Assembly (NCBI GenBank): GCA_021204025.1
Contig: JAJQAC010000046.1
Span: 1 to 35,612 of the forward strand
DNA: 35,612 nt
Direction of reading: 5' to 3'
From: Clostridiales bacterium
GTDB taxonomy: Bacteria > Bacillota > Clostridia > Lachnospirales > Lachnospiraceae
The position numbers and the translations under genes were made by a program. The notes below the pieces were generated by a model. It made no database searches. It had not been told where the DNA came from and worked only from the letters and a program-made list of their open reading frames with translations. Shown one piece after another: positions 21,364 to 30,126 of the stretch. Within the stretch, counting starts at the first letter, position 1. The number at the start of each line of letters is the position of its first letter.

Positions 21364-22539
21364 ATGAATTTTGCTAAGCGCGCGAAAGAAATGGCACCAG
21401 ATCTTCATGAACTCTATAAAGATTTTCACAGCCATCCGGAGCTCCCCATGCAGGAGTTTCGGACGAGCAGAAAGGTTGTGGAGTTCCTTGAGAAAAATGG
21501 GATAGAGAGAATCCCGCTTGATACTCCGACTTCGGTAGCGGCGGTGATCCGGGGAGAGAAGCCGGGGAAAACAGTTGCTCTCCGGACAGAATTAGATGCT
21601 CTGCCGATCATAGAAGAGTCCGCCTGTGAATTCCCATCGCTGAATCCTGGTGTGATGCATGCCTGCGGACATGATGCACATCTGACCTGTCTTATGGGGG
21701 CGGCAAAAATGCTGGCGGAACATAAAAATGAGCTTTCCGGGCAGGTAATTCTTCTTTTTCAGGCGGCAGAGGAAAATGGCTGTGAAGCCAGGCAGATGAT
21801 TGAGGCAGGGATCCTCACACAAAAGATTGACGCGTTGTTTGGCCTGCATACCAATACAGGCATCGATGCGGGGAAAGTGGCATTTATGCCCGGCGCGTCT
21901 CAGGCGAGTGCCGATGTATTCCGGATTGTGATCCGGGGGAGCGGAGGACATGGAGCTTTTCCGCATACGGCTATTGATCCGGTTATGATTGCAGGACAGA
22001 TGATCAGCCAGCTGCATACGGTGGTGTCCCGTAATGTGGATCCGATGCAGACAGCAGTCCTTTCTGTCTGCCGGATGGAAGCGGGTACATCCGACAACAT
22101 TATCCCGGAAGAGGCTGTATTAACCGGAACCTATCGTGCAATGGCACCGGAAGTGCGCAGATTGATCCGTGAAAGAATACAACAGATCTGTTCGGGAATT
22201 GAGACCAGCTATCAATGTCGTTGTACCGTAGAACTGCCGGAAGGATGCCCGCCGATTGTTAATGATACGGAGCTGACCAGGTTTGCCGCCGAAGCCTGTT
22301 CTCATGTTCTGGGAGAAGAGAATGTGATTGATCTGCCTCCGGCCATGGTAGGTGATGATATGGCATTTTTCCTTGAAAGGGTGCCGGGGCTTCTGGGAGC
22401 TTTGGGAGTGAGAAACGAACAGAAAGGAATCATCTACGGAAATCATACTCCGAGGTTTGCCATCGATGAGGAATGTCTCTGGGTCGGAGCAGCGGCTATG
22501 GCGCAGATGGCATGGGAATATCTGGAAAAAATTAAATAG
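21364..22539 (+). CDS. M20 family metal-dependent amidohydrolase
   Basis: A 391-residue cytosolic M20D-type hydrolase of the hippurate / N-acyl-amino-acid amidohydrolase group, which cleaves the amide bond of N-acylated amino acids. Metal-site residues are seen at C101 and H103 (ACGHDAH), E136-E137 (AAEENG) and H162 (GLHTN), with the late His in GNHTPRF. The dimerisation domain GSGGHGAFPHTAIDPV is present. The start is supported by CAGGAGG eight bases upstream. It is a single-gene unit between its own promoter and terminator. The acyl group and amino acid specificity cannot be told from the sequence. It is in the wider neighbourhood of the acyl-condensing enzyme, but 9 kb away and not linked. 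Confidence 0.88.
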   Translation: MNFAKRAKEMAPDLHELYKDFHSHPELPMQEFRTSRKVVEFLEKNGIERIPLDTPTSVAAVIRGEKPGKTVALRTELDALPIIEESACEFPSLNPGVMHACGHDAHLTCLMGAAKMLAEHKNELSGQVILLFQAAEENGCEARQMIEAGILTQKIDALFGLHTNTGIDAGKVAFMPGASQASADVFRIVIRGSGGHGAFPHTAIDPVMIAGQMISQLHTVVSRNVDPMQTAVLSVCRMEAGTSDNIIPEEAVLTGTYRAMAPEVRRLIRERIQQICSGIETSYQCRCTVELPEGCPPIVNDTELTRFAAEACSHVLGEENVIDLPPAMVGDDMAFFLERVPGLLGALGVRNEQKGIIYGNHTPRFAIDEECLWVGAAAMAQMAWEYLEKIK

Positions 22540-22556
22540 ATGAATTTTTGATAGCT

Positions 22557-22594
22557 AAACACCGTGTCGGATGATTTTCCGGAACGGTGTTTTA
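22557..22594 (+). terminator. Terminator of the M20 gene
   Basis: AAACACCGT and ACGGTGTTT form a 9-bp outer stem with a short inner GGA/TCC pairing, ending in TTTT within and after the stem. Confidence 0.7.
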
Positions 22595-22650
22595 TCAATT
22601 AAATTATATTCTTCATTTATCAATAAAAGACTCCGTCCGCAATCATCCTC

Positions 22651-22679
22651 TTGACGCAATTTATAAACTCTGCTAGAAT
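22651..22679 (+). promoter_or_regulatory. Promoter of dapL
   Basis: TTGACG (22651-22656), 17 bases, TAGAAT (22674-22679). Transcription would start near 22686, which excludes a TTG at 22691 as a useful start codon. No lysine riboswitch was seen. Confidence 0.65.
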
Positions 22680-22732
22680 TTTACGATAGATTGAGCGTTA
22701 ACAAATTTGTGTGTGAAAGAGAGGGGTTTCCC

Positions 22733-23932
22733 ATGCCAAAATTAAATGAAAACTATCAGAATTTAAAAGAAAGCTATCTGTTCTCGGAAATCGCGCATCG
22801 TGTCGCTGATTATACCGCAAAAAATCCGGATAAAAAGGTGATTCGCCTGGGAATCGGGGATGTCACGCTGCCGCTGGGGAGTCTGGCGATTCAGGGCCTG
22901 CATGAAGGCGTTGACGCGATGGCTTCTTCTGAGACATTTAAGGGATATGGTCCGGAGCAGGGGTATGCTTTCCTGCGTGAAGCGATTTCCGATTATTATG
23001 CCCGAAATGGCGTTTCGGTTAATGCGGAAGATATCTTTATCTCGGACGGCGCAAAGAGTGATACCGGTAATATTTCGGAACTTTTTGCCGCGGATAATGT
23101 GATTCTGATCCCGGATCCGGTATATCCGGTCTATGTTGATTCCAATATCATGAACGGAAAAAAGGTCAGCTACATAGACGCAAATGCGGATAATAATTTC
23201 CTCCCGTTGCCGGATCCGTCCGTGCATGCAGATATTATCTATATCTGCTCTCCGAACAACCCAACCGGCGCCGCTTACAATAAGGAGCAGCTGAAGATCT
23301 GGGTGGATTACGCGCTGGCTAATAACGCGGTTATCCTGTATGACGCGGCTTATGAGTGCTTTATCTCAGATCCGGAGATTCCGCACAGTATTTATGCCAT
23401 CGAGGGAGCGAAAAAGTGTGCGATTGAATTCTGCTCTCTGTCCAAGACGGCCGGTTTTACCGGTACTCGCTGTGGTTATACGGTTGTGCCGAAGGATCTG
23501 GTCTTTATGGCATCGAACGGGCAGGAAATGTCACTTCATGCCATGTGGAATCGCCGTCAGTCTACGAAGTTTAACGGTACTTCGTATATTGTGCAAAAAG
23601 GCGCTGCTGCGGTATTTACCGAGGATGGCATGCGTCAGTGCCATGAAAACATCAGTTATTATAAAGAAAATGCGCGTATCATCGCGGAGACTCTCACCCG
23701 TAAAAATATCCGCTTCTTTGGCGGCGTCAATTCTCCGTACATCTGGCTGGAATGTCCGAACGGCATGGAGTCGTGGGCGTTCTTTGACTATCTGTTAAAC
23801 GAGATTCAGGTGGTCGGTACGCCTGGCGCAGGCTTCGGCGAGAATGGCAGAAACTTCTTCCGTCTGACTTCCTTTGGCAACCGGGAGAATACGATTGAGG
23901 CGATGGAGCGTTTTGAAAAACTGATTAAATGA
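22733..23932 (+). CDS. dapL: LL-diaminopimelate aminotransferase
   Basis: A 399-residue pyridoxal-phosphate enzyme that converts tetrahydrodipicolinate to LL-diaminopimelate in one step, for lysine and peptidoglycan synthesis. The N-terminal LNENYQNLKESYLFSEIAHR and RLGIGDVTLPL are highly characteristic of DapL. The Schiff-base lysine is K238 in SLSKTAGFTGTRCGY, and SPNNPTGAAY is the conserved Asn block. The ATG at 22733 has AGAGGGG six to seven bases upstream and matches the family N-terminus; a TTG 14 codons earlier is too near the transcription start. DapL pathways are typical of many Clostridia, chlamydiae and plants. It stands alone here. Confidence 0.93.
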   Translation: MPKLNENYQNLKESYLFSEIAHRVADYTAKNPDKKVIRLGIGDVTLPLGSLAIQGLHEGVDAMASSETFKGYGPEQGYAFLREAISDYYARNGVSVNAEDIFISDGAKSDTGNISELFAADNVILIPDPVYPVYVDSNIMNGKKVSYIDANADNNFLPLPDPSVHADIIYICSPNNPTGAAYNKEQLKIWVDYALANNAVILYDAAYECFISDPEIPHSIYAIEGAKKCAIEFCSLSKTAGFTGTRCGYTVVPKDLVFMASNGQEMSLHAMWNRRQSTKFNGTSYIVQKGAAAVFTEDGMRQCHENISYYKENARIIAETLTRKNIRFFGGVNSPYIWLECPNGMESWAFFDYLLNEIQVVGTPGAGFGENGRNFFRLTSFGNRENTIEAMERFEKLIK

Positions 23933-24007
23933 TCAGGGGTATTATCTGTCGATGGCGGGATCTGTAGTCCCTGACGGTGTTTTGTGAAATAACGGAGATC
24001 AATGATG

Positions 24008-24033
24008 TTGGGGTCAAAAGTATTTGACCCCAA
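24008..24033. repeat. REP-like perfect palindrome
   Basis: TTGGGGTCAAA and TTTGACCCCAA are perfect 11-base arms around AGTA. It lies between two converging genes (dapL and the nitroreductase) and has no T-tract. It resembles an interspersed palindromic repeat and may also act as a bidirectional transcript end. Confidence 0.6.
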
Positions 24034-24114
24034 TGATATTCGGGATTTTTTCGCGCTTCACGCTTACGAATCCTGATGATATATGAATTTGTATATTGCA
24101 AAATTGAAAATTAT

Positions 24115-24627
24115 TTATAAATAACTTACGGTTTGAGAGAGGTCCTTCCGGCTGCTGTGATTAGGCAGTGGGCCTGCGTCCGGTGCAGCGTACCCGAGAT
24201 CCATCGCCATAAGGATAACCTCGTCTTCCGGCAGTCCCAGTTTCTGAGCCAGCAGGTCCGGGTCCAGACAGTTGACCCAACAGCTGTCGACACCGGCATT
24301 CGCCGCGGCCAGGATCATGTGGGTTGCGACAATGGTAGCATCTTCGATCCCGGAATCCCGCTTTCCGCCGGGATAGGTATAGACATTGTCTTTGTGAAAT
24401 GCGACAATCAGTACGGTCGGAGCGTTATAACGACAGGGGGTGACTTCATCAATCGTGGCCAGTCCCTCATCAGACTGAATGACATAGATTTTCTGTTCCT
24501 GCAGGTTTTTGGCTGTCGGAGCCAGTCTTCCTGCTTCCAGGATGGCGGCAAGCTGCTCCCGGGTAATCTGCCGGCCGTCATATTTTTTGCAGCTGTAACG
24601 ATTTTTGATAACTTCGGTAAATTCCAT
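24115..24627 (-). CDS. Nitroreductase-family FMN protein
   Basis: A 170-residue flavin-dependent oxidoreductase of the nitroreductase fold. The FMN-binding RYSCKKYDGRQI near the N-terminus (residues 9-20) and RLAPTAKNLQEQ are diagnostic. Short length puts it among the compact single-domain members that use NAD(P)H to reduce nitro or quinone compounds; the natural substrate is unknown. The minus-strand ATG has AAGGAGAA seven to eight bases upstream. It is transcribed alone, divergent from the zinc-finger gene. Confidence 0.87.
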   Translation of the reverse strand: MEFTEVIKNRYSCKKYDGRQITREQLAAILEAGRLAPTAKNLQEQKIYVIQSDEGLATIDEVTPCRYNAPTVLIVAFHKDNVYTYPGGKRDSGIEDATIVATHMILAAANAGVDSCWVNCLDPDLLAQKLGLPEDEVILMAMDLGYAAPDAGPLPNHSSRKDLSQTVSYL

Positions 24628-24690
24628 GATAGTTCTCCTTTTTCTGGTTTGATCTTAAATGATTATACACCAATTTTTCAATCCCTGCAC

Positions 24691-24719
24691 TTTACTTTTT
24701 ATCCGACGTTCTTTATAAT
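24691..24719 (+). promoter_or_regulatory. Promoter of the zinc-finger protein-polA unit
   Basis: TTTACT (24691-24696), 17 bases and a perfect TATAAT (24714-24719), 34 bases before the start codon. A second TATAAT on the minus strand (24667-24662) probably serves the nitroreductase gene, with a poor -35. Confidence 0.6.
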
Positions 24720-24753
24720 AAAATGGATTGTTTGAAAAATTTGAGGTAATACG

Positions 24754-25095
24754 ATGCTGACATGCAAAGAAGCGGAAAAAATGGTTATGCCTTATATCGA
24801 GGACAAGCTCTCGGATGCTGACGAGGAGGCTTTTCTGCGGCATATCCATACCTGTCCGGAGTGCCGGGAGGAACTGGAGATCTATTACACGGTTTCGCTG
24901 GGATTAAAACAGCTTGATAATCAGTCAGATGAATATGATATTACCGGGGCGCTGGAAGAAAGTCTGGATCACTCATGGCTCAGAGTCCGCGGTGTAAAAT
25001 TCCGGAAAATTGTCTGCTATGTCGTCGACGCGCTGGGTACGACAGGACTCCTGGTGGCGCTGGTTATGCAGATCCGGATGTGGTTACAGAGTTAA
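24754..25095 (+). CDS. Zinc-finger (zf-HC2) anti-sigma-like membrane protein
   Basis: A 113-residue protein. The N-terminal zf-HC2 motif is C4 with H30-x3-C34-x2-C37, the fold found in zinc-binding anti-sigma factors. A C-terminal hydrophobic stretch (about residues 87-108) is a likely single membrane segment. No sigma factor gene is adjacent. Instead it lies 15 bases before polA and shares its promoter. It could be an orphan anti-sigma factor or a small membrane scaffold; the sequence does not decide. Confidence 0.75.
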   Translation: MLTCKEAEKMVMPYIEDKLSDADEEAFLRHIHTCPECREELEIYYTVSLGLKQLDNQSDEYDITGALEESLDHSWLRVRGVKFRKIVCYVVDALGTTGLLVALVMQIRMWLQS

Positions 25096-25110
25096 AAGGA
25101 GACGACCGTT

Positions 25111-27759
25111 ATGGGAAAAGCAGTGCTGATCGATGGACACAGTATTTTAAACCGGGCTTTTTATGGGGTGCCGGAGCTGACCAATTCGGAGGGACTTCAC
25201 ACCAACGCGGTGTATGGGTTCTTCAATATTATGTTTAAAATTCTGGAAGAAGAGGGCGCGGAATATCTGGCGGTTGCTTTTGATCTGAAGGAACCGACGT
25301 TCCGGCATAAGATGTATGATGCATATAAGGGGACACGAAAGCCGATGCCGGCAGAGCTTCATGAACAGGTCGGATTGATGAAAGAGGTGCTGACGTCCAT
25401 GGGCGTTCCGATCCTCAGTCTGCCGGGATATGAAGCGGATGACATCCTGGGGACGATTGCCAAAAGAATGCAGGGTGAGGGGCAGGAAGTTACGATTGTT
25501 TCCGGAGACCGGGATCTGCTGCAGCTGGCGGATGAGCATATTAAAATCTGTCTTCCTAAGACGACGAGAGCTGGGACAGAGGTGCACAACTACTATCCGG
25601 AGGACGTCAGGCGGGAATATCAGGTGAGTCCGACCGAATTTATCGATGTAAAGGCCCTGATGGGGGATTCTTCCGATAACATTCCGGGCGTCCCGTCCAT
25701 CGGAGAAAAGACAGCGACCAGTCTGATCGTCAGGTATGGAAGTATAGAAAACATCCGGGAGCATCTGACGGAAGTGAAGCCGCCGCGGGCGCAGAAAGCG
25801 CTTACCGAGCATTATGACATGGCTGTGATGAGTAAGGAACTGGCGACCATCTGTCTGCAATGTCCGATCTCATTTTCGCCGGAGGATGCAAAGATTGGCA
25901 ATCTTTATACGCAGGAAGCGTATCAGTATATGAAACGTCTGGAGTTTAAATCTCTCCTGACCCGGTTTGACGATGGGCAGCGGACTGCCCTTTCGGTCGA
26001 GGATCATTTCTGGACGATATCCGATCCGGAGGCGGTGCAGGAAATCTTTGAGAAAGCCGGTGCGGCGGATCGTGTCGCTTTTCAGCTCGTACAGGCGGAG
26101 GATCATGTGAGCGGGCTGTTGCTTTGCTTTGGCGAGGAAGATTGCTATCTGATACCAGCACGGGGAAGGGTGACAGGGGAGATCATCTGTGAGAAGATTA
26201 TGGGGCTTGTGGATCTTGCTGCAAAAGTGGGAAAACCAATTGCGGTGCTGGATTTAAAACCTCAGCTGAAATATCTGAACCTGTCCTGGGGCAGCCCTGT
26301 CCGGGATACCGGGGTGGCCGGATACCTGCTGAATCCGCTCAAGGACACTTATGAGTATGATGATCTGGCGAGAGACTATCTGTCTTTAACTGTACCGTCG
26401 CAAAAAGATCTGCTGGGCAGACAGCGGCTCTCAGCGGCAGTGGAAGAGGAAAATGACAAGGCGGCAACCTGTGCCTGCTATATGGGATACATTGCATGGA
26501 AATCCTTTCCGGTACTGGTAAGAAAACTGGAAGAACAGGGAATGTTAAAATTGTATGAGGGAATGGAGATGCCCCTTATCTACAGCCTGTATCGGATGGA
26601 GAAAGCCGGGATCCGCACGGATCGTGAAAGTCTTAAGGCATACGGCGACCGGCTGAAGATCCGCATCGGAGAGATGGAAGCGCAGATCTACGAACTTGCG
26701 GGTGAAAAGTTTAATATTAATTCACCCAAACAGCTGGGGGTAGTTCTTTTTGAACATATGAAACTTCCACATGGCAAAAAGACGAAAACCGGGTACTCGA
26801 CCGCGGCGGATGTGCTGGAAAAGCTGGCTGCGGATTATCCGATCGTCCGCATGATCCTGGATTATCGTCAATATACAAAATTAAATTCTACCTATGCAGA
26901 GGGACTTTCCGCTTTTATCGGGCCTGACGGGAGGATACACGGAACGTTTAATCAGACGATAACGGCGACTGGCAGGATCAGCAGTACGGAGCCGAATCTG
27001 CAGAATATCCCTGTCCGCATGGAACTGGGGAGAGAGATCCGCAAGGTCTTTGTACCGGAAGAGGGCTGCGTCTTTATTGACGCGGATTATTCCCAGATCG
27101 AACTGAGGATTCTGGCACATATGTCTGCAGATCCGATGCTCATTACCGCATATAAAGAAGCACAGGATATTCATGCGATCACAGCGTCGAAGGTTTTTCA
27201 TACCCCGATGGAAGAGGTGACGCCGTTGCAGCGTCGCAATGCGAAGGCAGTAAATTTTGGTATCGTTTATGGCATCAGTGCATTCGGACTGAGTGAGGAT
27301 CTGAGTATCAGCAGGAAAGAAGCCCTTGACTTTATTAACCAGTATTTTGAAACCTTCCCGGGGGTAAAGGCATACCTGGACCGTCAGGTGGAAGAGGGTA
27401 AGAGTAATGGGTATGTGACAACGCTCTATGGGCGCCGTCGTCCGATCCCGGAATTAAAGTCCAATAATTTCATGCAGCGTTCCTTTGGTGAACGAGTGGC
27501 AATGAATTCACCGATCCAGGGAACTGCGGCTGATATCATGAAACTTGCGATGATTGCGGTAGATCAGGAACTTGCGAGGAGAGGTTTCCGTTCACGGATC
27601 GTTCTCCAGGTACACGATGAACTGCTGATTGAAGCGGTAAAGGAGGAGAGTGAGGCGGTTCGGGAGATCCTGGAAGATAAAATGAAACACGCCGCGGAAC
27701 TCCGGGTCGCGCTTGAGGTGTCGGTGGCGAGTGGAGCGAGCTGGTTTGATGCGAAATAA
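25111..27759 (+). CDS. polA: DNA polymerase I
   Basis: An 882-residue repair and Okazaki-fragment polymerase. The N-terminal 5'-3' exonuclease has GHSILNRAFYG, SGDRDLLQLAD and LMGDSSDNIPGVPSIGEKTA. The middle 3'-5' exonuclease domain is degenerate: where the Asp-x-Glu pair is expected the sequence reads AFQLVQAED (residues 323-331), so proofreading should be absent, as in other Gram-positive PolA enzymes. The polymerase domain has motif A D659-YSQIELR, the O-helix RRNAKAVNFGIVYG and motif C VHDE with D836. AAAGGAG precedes the ATG. It follows the zinc-finger gene closely. Confidence 0.96.
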   Translation: MGKAVLIDGHSILNRAFYGVPELTNSEGLHTNAVYGFFNIMFKILEEEGAEYLAVAFDLKEPTFRHKMYDAYKGTRKPMPAELHEQVGLMKEVLTSMGVPILSLPGYEADDILGTIAKRMQGEGQEVTIVSGDRDLLQLADEHIKICLPKTTRAGTEVHNYYPEDVRREYQVSPTEFIDVKALMGDSSDNIPGVPSIGEKTATSLIVRYGSIENIREHLTEVKPPRAQKALTEHYDMAVMSKELATICLQCPISFSPEDAKIGNLYTQEAYQYMKRLEFKSLLTRFDDGQRTALSVEDHFWTISDPEAVQEIFEKAGAADRVAFQLVQAEDHVSGLLLCFGEEDCYLIPARGRVTGEIICEKIMGLVDLAAKVGKPIAVLDLKPQLKYLNLSWGSPVRDTGVAGYLLNPLKDTYEYDDLARDYLSLTVPSQKDLLGRQRLSAAVEEENDKAATCACYMGYIAWKSFPVLVRKLEEQGMLKLYEGMEMPLIYSLYRMEKAGIRTDRESLKAYGDRLKIRIGEMEAQIYELAGEKFNINSPKQLGVVLFEHMKLPHGKKTKTGYSTAADVLEKLAADYPIVRMILDYRQYTKLNSTYAEGLSAFIGPDGRIHGTFNQTITATGRISSTEPNLQNIPVRMELGREIRKVFVPEEGCVFIDADYSQIELRILAHMSADPMLITAYKEAQDIHAITASKVFHTPMEEVTPLQRRNAKAVNFGIVYGISAFGLSEDLSISRKEALDFINQYFETFPGVKAYLDRQVEEGKSNGYVTTLYGRRRPIPELKSNNFMQRSFGERVAMNSPIQGTAADIMKLAMIAVDQELARRGFRSRIVLQVHDELLIEAVKEESEAVREILEDKMKHAAELRVALEVSVASGASWFDAK

Positions 27760-27811
27760 CTGAGATGATTCTGTGATTGAAAAAGAAACGGTGGAATTGA
27801 AGAACAGTTTA

Positions 27812-27820
27812 TGTTATACT
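27812..27820 (+). promoter_or_regulatory. Extended -10 promoter of the SseB-coaE-WalJ unit
   Basis: TGT followed by TATACT (27815-27820) is an extended -10, with only a weak -35 (TGGAAT, 27792-27797). The start near 27827 rules out the in-frame ATG at 27823. A TGCCC/GGGCA hairpin followed by GATTTTTG (27845-27869) lies in the leader. Confidence 0.45.
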
Positions 27821-27891
27821 AAATGCCGGTCTATTATCTGTCTATGCCCAGATGTGCGGGCAGATTTTTGTTGGAAAAGAGAGGTACATTT

Positions 27892-28353
27892 ATGAATAAA
27901 AGCAACGATCAGAAGGTACGCAATCCGCAGCTGGTTATGGCGATGCGTGCAGTCAATAACAGCAACACCGCGTCCAGCAGGAGCCGGATGGCGGCAGAAC
28001 TGATGAACGCCCGGCTGCTGTCTCCGATCCAGAGCGAGACGGTACTGATGGAAAAGAGCGGACCATCTCACCGAATCCGTTTTGAAGATATTACCAATAC
28101 GTCCGGGGAAAAGTATTATCTCGCTTTTACGGATATGGAAGAATATGACAAATGGAATCAGGACGGTACGCATGACCGTGCGCTGATCATGACGATGGAG
28201 GACTTTGGTCATATTCTGATCCGCACGGTCAATGATTTAAAAGGTTTTGTTATCAATCCCTGCGGAGAAAATATCAGTATTTCCAAGGATCTGCTGTTAT
28301 CTTTGCTTAAGCAGCGTGAGATGCGGCAGATGCAGGAAAAACAGGGAAATTAA
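27892..28353 (+). CDS. SseB N-terminal-domain protein
   Basis: A 153-residue cytosolic protein with an SseB-type domain, seen in LLSPIQSETV, GEKYYLAFTDMEEYDKW and GFVINPCGENISISKDLL. The domain is common in Firmicutes and its role is not defined; it is not a virulence effector by default. The ATG at 27892 has GAGAGG seven bases upstream; an ATG 69 bases earlier lies before the predicted transcript start. Its TAA is directly followed by the ATG of coaE, so the two are translationally coupled. Confidence 0.75.
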   Translation: MNKSNDQKVRNPQLVMAMRAVNNSNTASSRSRMAAELMNARLLSPIQSETVLMEKSGPSHRIRFEDITNTSGEKYYLAFTDMEEYDKWNQDGTHDRALIMTMEDFGHILIRTVNDLKGFVINPCGENISISKDLLLSLLKQREMRQMQEKQGN

Positions 28354-29007
28354 ATGAATGCCGGAAATGGAAAATCAGACATGAGTTATGCAGACAGGGA
28401 GAAAAACGGAGCAGATACCGGGAAACGTGTCATTGGCATTACCGGTGGGGTAGGCTCCGGGAAAAGTCGGATTCTATCCGTGTTAAAAACGGATTATGAT
28501 GCGGAAGTGATCCAGGCAGATCAGGTAGCGGCAGAACTGGAAGAACCGGGGCAGGAAGGTTATATGCTCCTGGTTGAGCGGTTTGGAGCCAGGATTCTGG
28601 CTTTGGACGGCACCCTGGACCGCAAAACTTTTGCGGATCGGATTTTCGCGGATCCGCTGGCCCTGGCGGATGTAAACCGGATCATGCATCCGCTGACGAT
28701 CTGTGAGATGAAGCGCAGAATCGGAGCTTCCGGTTCTTGCCTGGTTGCAGTGGAAGCCGCGCTCTTTGATGAGGATAGTAAAGAACTGTGCGATGAGATG
28801 TGGCTGATCGATACGGATGAGGACACCCGGATTGGCCGGCTGATGCGGGATCGTGGATATTCTTATGAAAAATGCAAAAGTATCATGAAAAATCAGCCGT
28901 CCAGAGAACAGTTTCTGGCATTATCGGATCAGGTGATCGACAATAACGGCAGTATCGAGGATATCCGACGGCAGCTGCGTGAGCGGCTGGGGAGAGATGG
29001 CGTATGA
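28354..29007 (+). CDS. coaE: Dephospho-CoA kinase
   Basis: A 217-residue ATP-dependent kinase for the last step of coenzyme A synthesis, phosphorylating the 3'-hydroxyl of dephospho-CoA. Walker A is GGVGSGKS at residues 31-38, with ADQVAAELEEPG and the lid region DEDTRIGRLMRDRGYS matching the family. There are about 24 extra N-terminal residues before KRVIGITGG; a second ATG at 28381 is possible, but the first is kept because it abuts the upstream stop and has AGGGA at usable distance. It overlaps the next gene by 4 bases (ATGA). No polA fusion, but closeness to polA is common in Gram-positives. Confidence 0.92.
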   Translation: MNAGNGKSDMSYADREKNGADTGKRVIGITGGVGSGKSRILSVLKTDYDAEVIQADQVAAELEEPGQEGYMLLVERFGARILALDGTLDRKTFADRIFADPLALADVNRIMHPLTICEMKRRIGASGSCLVAVEAALFDEDSKELCDEMWLIDTDEDTRIGRLMRDRGYSYEKCKSIMKNQPSREQFLALSDQVIDNNGSIEDIRRQLRERLGRDGV

Positions 29008-29804
29008 GAATGGTGAGTATTGCCAGCGGCAGCAGCGGTAATTGTATTTATATCGGTTCTGAGCGTACCCATATCCTGATTGATGCCGGAATCAGTACCA
29101 AAAGGATCGAGCAGGGGCTTCGCGATATTGGTCTTTGCGGCAGTGATCTGGATGCGGTCGTGATCACGCATGAACATTCGGATCATGTCCGGGGGTTAAG
29201 CGTTATGGCAAAGAAGTTTGAGCTTCCGATCTACGCAACCGGCGGGACGCTCGCAGAGATCCGGCATCTGAAGTATCTCGGAGAGTATCCGCAGGAGCTG
29301 CTTTGTGAGGTGATGCCGGATGTCCGTTTTGGCATTGGAGATCTGGAACTGCTTCCCTTTTCCATTGATCATGACGCGGTAAATCCAGTGGCTTACCGGG
29401 TTAAAAATGGTCGTGGGCAGGTAGCGGTCGCGACGGACATGGGGCATTATGATCAATACACGGTTGATCACCTGATGGGGCTGGACGCTGTGCTTCTGGA
29501 GGCAAATCATGATGTCAATATGCTTCTGGCCGGAAAATATCCGTACTATCTGAAACAGCGGATTCTTGGTGATCATGGGCACCTTTCCAATGAGAATGCG
29601 GGACGGCTGCTTTCCTGCATCCTGAATGATCATCTGAAGCAGATTCTGCTGGGTCATCTGAGCAAAGAAAATAACTATGAAGCGCTGGCTTATGAGACGG
29701 TTAAACTGGAAATTGATCAGGGAGACAGTCCCTACCGGGCGAAAGATTTTCCGATTACGGTTGCCGGCAGAGACCGGATGTCGGAAATCATTACGATAGA
29801 ATGA
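29004..29804 (+). CDS. WalJ/YycJ-like metallo-beta-lactamase-fold hydrolase
   Basis: A 266-residue cytosolic MBL-fold phosphodiesterase-like protein. Metal ligands are seen in THEHSDH (H56, H58, D60, H61) and D144 or so in ATDMGH, with ASGSSGNCIYI at the N-terminus, which marks the YycJ/WalJ branch. In Bacilli it sits with the WalKR operon; here it is in an operon with coaE, overlapping it by 4 bases. A role in DNA repair or replication is suggested for the family but unproven. Confidence 0.87.
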   Translation: MRMVSIASGSSGNCIYIGSERTHILIDAGISTKRIEQGLRDIGLCGSDLDAVVITHEHSDHVRGLSVMAKKFELPIYATGGTLAEIRHLKYLGEYPQELLCEVMPDVRFGIGDLELLPFSIDHDAVNPVAYRVKNGRGQVAVATDMGHYDQYTVDHLMGLDAVLLEANHDVNMLLAGKYPYYLKQRILGDHGHLSNENAGRLLSCILNDHLKQILLGHLSKENNYEALAYETVKLEIDQGDSPYRAKDFPITVAGRDRMSEIITIE

Positions 29805-29821
29805 GTGCAGGAGAGTGGAAT

Positions 29822-30094
29822 ATGAATAAAGTAATTATTACGGTAGTAGGTATTGACACCGTGGGCATTATTGCAAAGATCTGTACCTATCTGGCGGAAA
29901 AGCATGTAAATATTCTGGATATTTCCCAGACCATTGTTCAGGAGTATTTTAATATGATGATGATTGCGGATATTGACAAAGCTACCGTATCTTTTGGTGA
30001 GATTGCGGAAGAGATGAACCGCATTGGCGAGGAGATCGGCGTGACTATTAAGTGCCAGCGGGAAGAAATCTTCACGCGGATGCATCGGATCTGA
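29822..30094 (+). CDS. ACT-domain protein (UPF0237 family)
   Basis: A 90-residue stand-alone ACT domain, a small ligand-binding regulatory fold. The sequence KVIITVVGIDTVGIIAKICTYLAEKHVNILDISQ is the first beta-alpha-beta unit seen throughout UPF0237. The ATG at 29822 has AGGAG eight bases upstream and gives the family's 89-91 residues; an ATG seven codons earlier overlaps the end of the upstream gene. It is nearly always paired with UPF0210, which follows by 32 bases, so they probably work together; the ligand is unknown. Confidence 0.9.
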   Translation: MNKVIITVVGIDTVGIIAKICTYLAEKHVNILDISQTIVQEYFNMMMIADIDKATVSFGEIAEEMNRIGEEIGVTIKCQREEIFTRMHRI

Positions 30095-30126
30095 ACGTCT
30101 GATTATGATAGAAAGCAGGTTGTCAA

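Noticed and set aside
22691-22732. Longer dapL start at a TTG
   Set aside because: It lies about five bases after the predicted transcript start and lacks a ribosome binding site; the ATG at 22733 matches the family N-terminus.
22540-22732. Lysine riboswitch before dapL
   Set aside because: The leader after the predicted start is only about 45 bases, too short for an L-box, and no matching structure is visible.
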